19,652 nucleotides of DNA from NCBI GenBank assembly GCA_046313675.1, contig JBKBXU010000040.1:1-19652 (forward strand). The letters are read 5' to 3'. Under the pieces are notes generated by a model. The model ran no database searches, was not told the DNA's origin, and was given only the letters and a program-made list of their open reading frames with translations. The position numbers were made by a program, and so were the translations under genes. Position 1 is the first letter of the stretch. Each line of letters opens with the position of its first letter. This document shows, piece after piece, positions 8,072 to 14,327 of this stretch. This DNA is from JBKBXU01 sp046313675 (GTDB taxonomy: Bacteria > Bacteroidota > Bacteroidia > Cytophagales > Cytophagaceae).

Positions 8072-8626
8072 TTACATATTTTTCAATATGCATCTTTCAT
8101 TTTTCAATATGTACAATTCCTGATCTACGTCGAGTGTTTCCTGAACTTCCGCCATCGATTTTTTGTAGGATCCTTTTATCTCCCGCCTTTTTATAGCTTC
8201 CAGGTATTTTTTTAATTCTTCCTTGGTTTCAAGTATAAGTCCGGGGACTTCCATCAATTTATCATCCTGCCCCTTGGATACCATTGTAAAGTAGGAAGTA
8301 TTTGTGTTTTTTACCGTTCGGTTCATGACATTTTCGGCAATTACCTGAATCCCTATCACCAACGAGGTGCGTCCGACGTAATTTACAGAAGCGTTCAACG
8401 AAACCAAATCGCCAACTTCGACTGGTTGCAAAAAATCAACGTTGTCAACCGAAACAGTTACACAGTAATTGCCTGCATGTTTGGATGCACAGGCATAAGC
8501 TACTTTATCCATCAGTGATAACAATATACCTCCATGAATTTTGCCTCCAAAATTAGCATATGAGGGGATCATTAACTCGGTAATGGTCGTTTTTGAAAAA
8601 CTGACAGGTTTATACTCTTCTTTCAT
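8072..8626 (-). CDS. hotdog-fold acyl-CoA thioesterase
   Basis: This 184-residue protein belongs to the acyl-CoA hydrolase (YciA/BACH-like) hotdog family, which hydrolyses acyl-CoA to free acid and CoA. The N-terminal core has PSYANFGGKIHGG (21-33), then LSLMDKVAYACASKHAG (37-52), VTVSVDNVDF and PVEVGDLV. N25 and D40 are the likely catalytic-site residues. About 55 charged, helical residues follow the core and make it longer than the shortest family members. Its ATG overlaps the TAA of the hydroxylase gene by one base (TAATG), so translation is probably coupled. Within a meaB-hydroxylase operon it may manage CoA esters of amino-acid or odd-chain catabolism. The chain-length preference is unknown. 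Confidence 0.88.
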   Translation of the reverse strand: MKEEYKPVSFSKTTITELMIPSYANFGGKIHGGILLSLMDKVAYACASKHAGNYCVTVSVDNVDFLQPVEVGDLVSLNASVNYVGRTSLVIGIQVIAENVMNRTVKNTNTSYFTMVSKGQDDKLMEVPGLILETKEELKKYLEAIKRREIKGSYKKSMAEVQETLDVDQELYILKNERCILKNM

Positions 8627-9354
8627 TATCTTTTACCAAACCTATCAATAAGCATAGCTTCAATTGCAGGAAGATTGTCGTTTAATTGTTCATAATTGTT
8701 GATTACAAAATACCTTTCCTGAAAATGATTTTTAACATAAGGTGTTTCTACGATCTTTTCCAGATGAAAGTCATATTTTGGAACCCCTGCACTGGTAGAA
8801 AACAAGGTTTCAGCCCTTGATGATATTAAATGAGCACCATAAATTTTTAATGAGTCTCCTGAAACTTTTAAGCCAAATTGTATGGTATGCCAGTATATTC
8901 TTTTCAGCATTAGAATGGCTTTGTCGTTATCCAGGTATTGAAGTGCAAGCTTACCAAGTCCCTGAAGGTATTGGCAATAGTTAGGTCTTGTAAGTAAGGG
9001 AGTATGGCCAATAACATCATGGAAAATATCATAAACATCCGTCTCGTCCTCCACTTGAGCTACACTCCTTATCCATGTCCGGCATGGGTATTTTTTATCT
9101 GCAAGCATACCGATGAAATCATTATCGGAAACCATATCCTTTAGAGGAATTACCTCCCAATCTGTGAATGCTTTAAGTTTTTGATTGATTTCATCAAAAT
9201 CAGGAACATGGTCTGAAGGGAAACCAATCTTTTTTAAGCCTTCCAATACCGCAGAATCAGCCGTTTCAGGCAACATTAGCATCATCCGGCTGTATAGGAT
9301 TGACCAATTCTTATGTTCTTCCTGGGTGTATTGGGTGTGAGTTTGCTTTAGCAT
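8626..9354 (-). CDS. phhA: biopterin-dependent aromatic amino acid hydroxylase (phenylalanine 4-monooxygenase-like)
   Basis: This 242-residue protein matches the catalytic domain of the family that converts Phe to Tyr with tetrahydropterin, O2 and non-haem Fe(II). The iron-site histidines are H112 and H117 in YDIFHDVIGHTPLL. The family's third ligand is the Glu of W-(F/Y)-T-(V/I)-E-F-G-L; here the segment reads YWHTIQFGL with Q159 (codon CAA). The later YGAHLISSRAE replaces the more usual YGAG(L/I)LSS(F/Y)GE, so the active-site neighbourhood has diverged at several places. A GGAGG lies about 12 nt before the ATG. The gene sits 27 nt after meaB and overlaps the thioesterase gene. The family is clear; whether it still hydroxylates Phe is doubtful. 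Confidence 0.88.
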   Translation of the reverse strand: MLKQTHTQYTQEEHKNWSILYSRMMLMLPETADSAVLEGLKKIGFPSDHVPDFDEINQKLKAFTDWEVIPLKDMVSDNDFIGMLADKKYPCRTWIRSVAQVEDETDVYDIFHDVIGHTPLLTRPNYCQYLQGLGKLALQYLDNDKAILMLKRIYWHTIQFGLKVSGDSLKIYGAHLISSRAETLFSTSAGVPKYDFHLEKIVETPYVKNHFQERYFVINNYEQLNDNLPAIEAMLIDRFGKR

Positions 9355-9381
9355 ATTAATCTATTTTGCCCTCCAAAATAA

Positions 9382-10386
9382 TCAGATTTTATCTTCTTTA
9401 AAAACGAAATCAGGATTCCTTAGTGTGTTTGTGTAAATATTAAAAAGGTCTTGAGCTGCTTTTGCGGGAGCTATTTGTCCCTCAATCACCTGTTGTTCAA
9501 AATACTCGTAATTTTCTTGTACTGCTTTTGCCTTAAAAAACTCCTGTTTAAGAATTTTTAAAATTCTTTTTTGCAGCCAGTCTAAATTTTGATTTTTTCT
9601 TTTCTGAAAAAAGATTTTGTTTTGTTTTCTCTTGTTTTCCTCCTGCAGTATTATTTCCCAAAAATGCTTGATATCCTCTGTGTTTTCGTTGGAATGGGTA
9701 AGAAGTGGTTGTTCGTTAACAATGTAGGACAATTCTTTTTGTAATTTTTCAGCGTTGTTTTTATTTAAACCATCTGCTTTGTTAATGATAAAAATGTCAG
9801 CTATTTCATTAATGCCTTTTTTTATTGCTTGCAGTTCATCCCCGGCACCGGTCAACAGTAAAAGAACATAGAGGTCGGTCATATTATATACCTCTGCTTC
9901 GGTTTGTCCTACACCGACAGTTTCTACTATAATAGGGTCAAAACCTGCTGCCTCGCATAATAGAATGGCTTCCCGTGTTTTTTCTGCAATTCCTCCTGAA
10001 TTATCTCCTGCAGGGCTTGGACGGACAAAAGCATTTTCATTAAAAGCCAGTTTCTCCATTCTGGTTTTATCGCCGAGAATACTACCTCCTGTCAGCATGC
10101 TGCTTGGGTCAATGGCAAGGACAGCCGGTTTTTTCCCTATTTTTATCAGGTAGTTTCCAAGAGCTTCAATAAACGTACTTTTTCCTGCTCCCGGGGCGCC
10201 TGTTAAGCCGATTCTGAGGGATTTACCTGTATGGGGGAGAATCCCTTCCAACACTTTTAAAGATAGATTGATGTCTTCTTCCTTTTTACTTTCGGTCAAT
10301 GTTATGGCTTTACTTAAGATAACCCGGTTGCCGGCAGCGATGCCGCTAATATATTTTTCCTCCGAAATATTTTTCCCTAATGCCAT
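9382..10386 (-). CDS. meaB: MeaB/ArgK-type GTPase, methylmalonyl-CoA mutase chaperone
   Basis: This 334-residue G3E-class P-loop GTPase is of full family length. Visible motifs are Walker A GAPGAGKST (63-71), DPSS (93-96), the switch segment ETVGVGQTE (155-163) and the base-specificity motif NKAD (202-205). MeaB proteins gate cofactor loading and protect adenosylcobalamin-dependent methylmalonyl-CoA mutase, linking odd-chain and branched amino-acid breakdown to succinyl-CoA. The mutase genes are not in the window. It is the first gene of the minus-strand unit with the hydroxylase and thioesterase, and is divergent from the CHASE2 gene across an 80-nt AT-rich gap that must hold both promoters. 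The start at 10386 has no clear Shine-Dalgarno. Confidence 0.93.
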   Translation of the reverse strand: MALGKNISEEKYISGIAAGNRVILSKAITLTESKKEEDINLSLKVLEGILPHTGKSLRIGLTGAPGAGKSTFIEALGNYLIKIGKKPAVLAIDPSSMLTGGSILGDKTRMEKLAFNENAFVRPSPAGDNSGGIAEKTREAILLCEAAGFDPIIVETVGVGQTEAEVYNMTDLYVLLLLTGAGDELQAIKKGINEIADIFIINKADGLNKNNAEKLQKELSYIVNEQPLLTHSNENTEDIKHFWEIILQEENKRKQNKIFFQKRKNQNLDWLQKRILKILKQEFFKAKAVQENYEYFEQQVIEGQIAPAKAAQDLFNIYTNTLRNPDFVFKEDKI

Positions 10387-10466
10387 TCAATCAATTATTT
10401 ATATAAAAATACGAAGTTGTTTTCAATAATTTTTGTAAATTTACTAATTAGTGAATATTGATTTAA

Positions 10467-11738
10467 GTGAAAAGGAAAAATAGAAAACTGTTTTCAGATA
10501 GTATTTACGCAACCAGCTTTGTTGTTGGTTTGTTGTATTTATTATCATTTATCCCTTTGGATTTTGAGATTCTTAACCCAATTGAGAATGTCATCGGGGA
10601 TTTTAGGTTGACTGACCTTGTTTTTTCGCACATGCGTGAGAATCCGAAAGAGGAAGAAAGGATTACCATTGTAAATATAGGAGGCTCCCGGGCTGAAATT
10701 GCCGCTCAATTGGAAATTATTAATAAATATGAACCAAAGGTAGTTGGGATTGATGCTTTTTTTAGACTTCCCAAAGATCCTATAGGCGATTCCCTTCTTG
10801 CTGAAGCTTTAGCAGGTACAAAAAACCTTGTTTTGGTAAGCGAATTGATAGAAGATAAGGAAGAAGATTTAGTGGTAGATCATTTGAAGTCTCACCCTAT
10901 GTTTTTGAAAAATGCACACCTTGGGTTTGCTGATATGATTACTGAAGGGGATGACAACTTTAAAACGTCCCGTGAATTTTCTCCCTATGAGAATTTTGGG
11001 GATAAGGAAATTCCTTTTTTTGCTGTAAAGGTGGCTGAATTATATGACCCAATGGCTATTGAAAAACTACATAGCAGAGGGAATGACGTGGAGGTTATTA
11101 ATTATCAGGGAAATATAGATACACGTAAGGGGGTTTCATCAAATGCCAAAACCGTTTTTACTGCACTTGATCTCGATGATTTATTTGAAGAGCGTTTTGT
11201 TCCTGAAGTTTTCAAGGATAAGATTGTCTTAATGGGTTATTTAGGAAATTATATAGGCCACAATACCTGGGAAGATAAGTTTTTTACTCCTTTAAATCAG
11301 AATTATATCGGAAAAGCAAACCCTGATATGTATGGTGTGGTAATCCATGCCAATATTATTTCCATGATCTTACAAGGAGAATATATCAACGATATGCCCG
11401 ATTGGTTGAACTGGCTACTTGGAATTATTGTGGTTTACATTAATGTATGGTTTTGTTGCTTTACCTTTTTACGGATGAAGGAACTTTATGAAGGAGTAGT
11501 TCTGGTGGTTGCTTTTGCGCAAATTTTACCCTTGCTTTATTTAGTTTTGAGAGTGTTTGAACACTTTCATTATACATTTAATATTACATTTCCAATCATT
11601 GCCATTGTTTTGGCAGGAAATTTGGTGGAGGTGTATTACGGAATTTTAAAAGTAATTTATAATAGAATTGAGAGGAAAATTGATAAAAAATATATACATT
11701 TACAGAAAAACAAAAAGCCGCATGTTTATGAAAACTAA
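10467..11738 (+). CDS. CHASE2-domain membrane protein without output domain
   Basis: This 423-residue protein has one N-terminal membrane helix (about 12-30), a large extracytoplasmic CHASE2 region (about 45-300) and three C-terminal helices (about 312-335, 341-361 and 371-392), ending in a basic tail. CHASE2 features are FRLTDL, ITIVNIGG, KVVGIDAFF, FKDKIVLMGYLG and MYGVVIHANIISMIL. CHASE2 normally senses outside signals for an attached kinase, cyclase or GGDEF domain; here nothing follows the last helix except about 30 residues. The start is GTG at 10467, because TAA lies directly before it and no early in-frame ATG exists. The FecR-like gene overlaps its 3' end by about 11 nt, so the pair is probably co-translated and may work together in the envelope. 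Confidence 0.87.
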   Translation: MKRKNRKLFSDSIYATSFVVGLLYLLSFIPLDFEILNPIENVIGDFRLTDLVFSHMRENPKEEERITIVNIGGSRAEIAAQLEIINKYEPKVVGIDAFFRLPKDPIGDSLLAEALAGTKNLVLVSELIEDKEEDLVVDHLKSHPMFLKNAHLGFADMITEGDDNFKTSREFSPYENFGDKEIPFFAVKVAELYDPMAIEKLHSRGNDVEVINYQGNIDTRKGVSSNAKTVFTALDLDDLFEERFVPEVFKDKIVLMGYLGNYIGHNTWEDKFFTPLNQNYIGKANPDMYGVVIHANIISMILQGEYINDMPDWLNWLLGIIVVYINVWFCCFTFLRMKELYEGVVLVVAFAQILPLLYLVLRVFEHFHYTFNITFPIIAIVLAGNLVEVYYGILKVIYNRIERKIDKKYIHLQKNKKPHVYEN

Positions 11739-12657
11739 AATGTTAAGCGTAATTTTTTCATTCTTATTCCTTGCCAGCAATGTATTTGCACAAGATGATA
11801 TTTTTAAAGTACTTGTATCCAAAGGTGCTAATCAGGTAGCTTTGGGTGGAGCCACAACTTTTGAGGCTGTAAAAATCGGGAGTAAACTGGGTAAGGATGA
11901 TAAACTTACCATTGCAGAAAATGGTTATATAGGCCTGGCACATTCAAGTGGAAAAACCATTGAAATAAAAAAGGCCGGCACCTATGAGATCAAAACACTT
12001 ATTGCCGAAGTAGCTAAACAGAATGTCTCCTCCAATAAAAAATATGTTGATTTTGTGGTGGGGGAAATGACTGCCACCAACGAAGATATGGCAGGCAACA
12101 GGCATAAATATATGTCAGTAACCGGTTCCGTGGAAAGAGGAGGGGATGACGCTGCTATTAATGTTTTATTGCCTTCAAGACCTGAAAAAACTACAGTTCT
12201 TAATGCGCCTGTATATTTTAAGTGGCAGCCTGTGTCAGGAGTGTCCACATATGTCGTGAAAATTACAAACATGGCTGAAGAGGTATTGCATTCAATGGAG
12301 GTTAATGAAGCCTCTGCAAGCATTGATCTTAGCAAACTAAATTTAAAGAAAGAGAAAAATCTATTGGTTTCAGTAAGTGCAAAAGGTGAATCTAAGTTAG
12401 CTTCTGCCAGTTATTTATTGGTTAGGATTACCGATGATAAATCCAAAAATTTACTTAAAGAGATTGCGGAGGTTAAATCTGATTACGGAGATGAAACCGC
12501 CATCAACAAATTAGTATTGGCTGCATTTTTTGAAGAAAAAGGTTTGCTGGCTGACGCCTTATCCTGTTTAGAGGCTGCTGTAGCTGCTGAGCCTGAAGTA
12601 GAGGAGTTTAAAGCCATGTATGCACAATTTCTTCTGAGAAATAAAATATTAAAATAA
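11728..12657 (+). CDS. exported FecR-like protein, CHASE2 partner
   Basis: With the start at 11728 the product is 309 residues and begins with a textbook signal peptide (1-21, cut after NVFA before QDD). A Met at 11722 is also possible. A longer reading from 11668 would put a basic, non-signal stretch in front and is less likely. Residues about 22-95 have the FecR pattern of alternating strands (KLGKDDKLTIAENGYIGLAH, then IEIKKAGTYEI). Residues about 150-235 look like an Ig or fibronectin-type sandwich (PVYFKWQPVSG). The C-terminus (about 245-309) is helical and TPR-like. It lies in the envelope, overlaps the CHASE2 gene, and ends before a strong terminator, so the two form a closed operon. 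Function unknown. Confidence 0.78.
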   Translation: MKTKMLSVIFSFLFLASNVFAQDDIFKVLVSKGANQVALGGATTFEAVKIGSKLGKDDKLTIAENGYIGLAHSSGKTIEIKKAGTYEIKTLIAEVAKQNVSSNKKYVDFVVGEMTATNEDMAGNRHKYMSVTGSVERGGDDAAINVLLPSRPEKTTVLNAPVYFKWQPVSGVSTYVVKITNMAEEVLHSMEVNEASASIDLSKLNLKKEKNLLVSVSAKGESKLASASYLLVRITDDKSKNLLKEIAEVKSDYGDETAINKLVLAAFFEEKGLLADALSCLEAAVAAEPEVEEFKAMYAQFLLRNKILK

Positions 12658-12680
12658 AAGTCTGCTTTTGCAACAATGAG

Positions 12681-12711
12681 GGCCTGTGGTATTCACCGCA
12701 GGCCTTTTTTT
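12681..12711 (+). terminator. rho-independent terminator of the CHASE2-FecR operon
   Basis: GGCCTGTGGT (12681-12690), loop ATTC and ACCGCAGGCC (12695-12704) form a 10-bp stem with one G-U pair, followed by seven T. It starts 23 nt after the FecR-like stop codon. Confidence 0.92.
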
Positions 12712-12713
12712 AT

Positions 12714-12895
12714 TTTAGGTTAACCTGTGCGATGGATTTTGTCATGAATAGCAAAGAATAATAAATCAGCGTATTTGTGTAGCTAAGCATAGCCGCACTA
12801 TGGGTTATGACATAAATGTGAGCGCACAACTGATTTGATTTATTTACTTCATAATAGAAACTATTTACGCATTTCAAGGTTAAAATTAACCTAAA
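12714..12895 (+). repeat. dispersed intergenic repeat, copy 2, with terminal inverted repeats
   Basis: The segment is bounded by TTTAGGTTAA (12714-12723) and its exact complement TTAACCTAAA (12886-12895), giving about 182 bp. The right end holds the palindrome GGTTAAAATTAACC (12879-12892). The centre holds the hairpin CATAG-CCGCA-CTATG (12788-12802). Its interior aligns with the minus strand of 6485-6600. The two arms also resemble each other weakly. It has no ORF of note. It behaves like a MITE or REP-like element, lying between a terminator and the redoxin gene, whose promoter it may contain. Confidence 0.6.
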
Positions 12896-12946
12896 CGCTC
12901 TCTCCGCCGTTTATAATAATATACTTAATGATAAAGGAGATGGTTT

Positions 12947-13552
12947 ATGAAGAAGATAGTTTTTTACATTTTAAGCTCATTGTTACTGCTGATTAATTCT
13001 TTAGTTTTTTCTCAATCAAACAACAATTCCGTTGCTATTAAAGGTAGATATAAAAGCTTAGAGGGCGAGAAATATTGTTTTTCTTCGGATTGCGTGGATC
13101 AGGCTACAGTCTTTGTTTTCATTTCTCCGGCTTGTGATTTAAGTGAAAACTATGTCAATACAATTAATAACATCAAGAATCAGTATGGGGGGCGGGTTAA
13201 TATAATTGGAGTTGTTTCCGGTGGATATCATAAGAAGAAAGAAGTCCGTAAATATGTAAAGGATCATAAGTTGTATATTCCTGTATTGATGGACATGAAT
13301 TTGAGGCTTTCTGCTGCATTTGAATCAATGTTAAGTCCTGAGGTAGTTTTAATTGACAAGAATCGTGTTTTGAAATATAGAGGAGCTCTGGACAATGAAA
13401 CAGCCGTGCCGGATGACGATTCCGGTAATTATTTAATTGATGCCCTTGATGCGGTTCTTTCTGATAAACAGGTTGCTGTTTCTCATACCAAGGTGCAAGG
13501 ATGTTATATTCATCCCAGGTATTTTTTTGAAGGTGGTTGGCTATATAAATAA
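12947..13552 (+). CDS. exported redoxin (thioredoxin-like) protein with one active-site Cys
   Basis: This 201-residue protein starts with a signal peptide (about 1-22, cleavage near VFS-QSN). The thioredoxin-like core has strand VFVFIS, then PACDLS (61-66), where Cys63 is present but the usual second Cys of CxxC is Ser66. A conserved SPEV with the cis-Pro (P131) and the YRGALDN segment (144-150) follow, and near the C-terminus there is TKVQGC (C186). This matches a known group of secreted redoxins with YRGxxD and a C-terminal T-x-x-GC, in which a distant Cys may resolve Cys63. A good AAGGAG sits seven bases before the ATG, unusual in this window. Likely a periplasmic thiol or peroxide-handling protein; partners unknown. 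Confidence 0.78.
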   Translation: MKKIVFYILSSLLLLINSLVFSQSNNNSVAIKGRYKSLEGEKYCFSSDCVDQATVFVFISPACDLSENYVNTINNIKNQYGGRVNIIGVVSGGYHKKKEVRKYVKDHKLYIPVLMDMNLRLSAAFESMLSPEVVLIDKNRVLKYRGALDNETAVPDDDSGNYLIDALDAVLSDKQVAVSHTKVQGCYIHPRYFFEGGWLYK

Positions 13553-13603
13553 ATGTATAGTTGTTGTGGATAAAAATATAACAATAAAATAACACTATCT
13601 TTA

Positions 13604-13611
13604 TATTTTTG
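13604..13611 (+). promoter_or_regulatory. candidate -7 element for the small membrane peptide
   Basis: TATTTTTG is an exact TAnnTTTG match, 37 nt upstream of the start at 13649, which would leave a leader of about 30 nt. No -33 TTTG is found at the right spacing. Confidence 0.3.
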
Positions 13612-13648
13612 TTATTTTTAATTCAATGGAAACTAAAATTAATAAAGG

Positions 13649-13768
13649 ATGGCAGTTGTAATTACAATTATAATTTCTGTTTCATCGATCATCTTTGTTG
13701 CTGCAATTATGGATGCAATTAAAGATGGAAAGAATCCAAGGCCTTATAGAGAAAAGGATAGGGGGTAA
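13649..13768 (+). CDS. 39-residue single-helix membrane peptide
   Basis: The frame encodes MAVVITIIISV, then SSIIFVAAIMDAI and the polar tail KDGKNPRPYREKDRG. The first 20 or so residues form one hydrophobic helix; the tail is charged and proline-containing, a common layout for small inner-membrane peptides. Support is the promoter-like TATTTTTG 37 nt upstream and the AAAGG just before the ATG, although that spacing is too short for a normal ribosome site. A shorter frame from ATG 13626 (METKINKGWQL, stop at 13659-13661) overlaps the start, so initiation may depend on a terminating ribosome. No homologue is recognised. It could be spurious, but the residue pattern looks protein-like. Confidence 0.5.
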   Translation: MAVVITIIISVSSIIFVAAIMDAIKDGKNPRPYREKDRG

Positions 13769-13787
13769 GCGGGGATGTTATGGGGTT

Positions 13788-13867
13788 TTAGTAATTCCGG
13801 ATGCAATTCGGACCTAATTACTATTCGTTGCAAAAATTATATTATATCTTAAAACCGGAATTGCTAA
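13788..13867. other. overlapping inverted repeats with two mutually exclusive folds
   Basis: TTAGTAATTCCGG (13788-13800) can pair with CCGGAATTGCTAA (13855-13867), a 13-bp stem with one G-T pair and a 54-nt loop. The same left arm can instead pair locally: AGTAATTCCG (13790-13799) with CGGACCTAATTACT (13809-13822), giving AGTAATT/AATTACT and CCG/CGG. It lies after the small peptide gene and before the shared terminator. The function is unknown. Confidence 0.4.
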
Positions 13868-13906
13868 TCAGTTTAACTTAGCTAAACGATATTTAAATCT
13901 GGTTTA

Positions 13907-13946
13907 AACTAAAAAAAACCACTTTGTTCAGTGGTTTTTTTTAGTT
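13907..13946. terminator. bidirectional rho-independent terminator
   Basis: AACTAAAAAAAACCACT (13907-13923), loop TTGTTC and AGTGGTTTTTTTTAGTT (13930-13946) form a perfect 17-bp stem with A8 on one side and T8 on the other. It therefore works as a terminator in both directions. It closes the minus-strand dnaE-trxA unit 12 nt after the trxA stop, and can also end plus-strand transcripts from the redoxin and small-peptide side. Confidence 0.93.
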
Positions 13947-13957
13947 AGTGGTAATAT

Positions 13958-14278
13958 TTAGATATGTGCGTCTAGCTTTTGTACAAGAACAGATTTTGGA
14001 ACTGCGCCAACTTGCTTCTCTACTACTTCACCATTTTTTATAACCAATAAGGTTGGAATGCTTCTTATTCCAAATTTGGCGGAAATATTTGGATTAGTAT
14101 CAACATCAACTTTTCCCACAATTGCCTTACCTGCATAATCAGATGCAATTTCTTCCACTACAGGACCAATCATTTTGCATGGCCCACACCACTCTGCCCA
14201 GAAATCTACTAGTACAGGCACGTCGGTTTTGGTTATTTCTTCGAAATTCGCATCGGTGATTTCTATTGCTTTTCCCAT
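13958..14278 (-). CDS. trxA: thioredoxin
   Basis: This 106-residue cytosolic thioredoxin has the redox motif WCGPC (W30, C31, C34) in DFWAEWCGPCKM, the buried Asp in VLVDFW, and the cis-Pro at P75 (SIPTL). It has no signal peptide and is of normal family length. It reduces protein disulfides using electrons from thioredoxin reductase, which is not in the window. It lies 49 nt downstream of dnaE on the same strand and ends at a strong terminator, so it is probably the last gene of a dnaE-trxA unit. Confidence 0.97.
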   Translation of the reverse strand: MGKAIEITDANFEEITKTDVPVLVDFWAEWCGPCKMIGPVVEEIASDYAGKAIVGKVDVDTNPNISAKFGIRSIPTLLVIKNGEVVEKQVGAVPKSVLVQKLDAHI

Positions 14279-14327
14279 GATATAAAAATTAAATATGTTT
14301 CAATTGCCAAAAATAATATTTTTTAAC

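Noticed and set aside
11668..11727. Longer start for the FecR-like protein.
   Set aside because: It would put 20 basic residues before an otherwise complete signal peptide and overlap CHASE2 by 71 nt; 11728 or 11722 fits better.
13197..13595. 132-codon minus-strand frame opposite the redoxin gene.
   Set aside because: The plus-strand frame has a signal peptide, redoxin motifs and a ribosome site; the antisense residues match no protein pattern.
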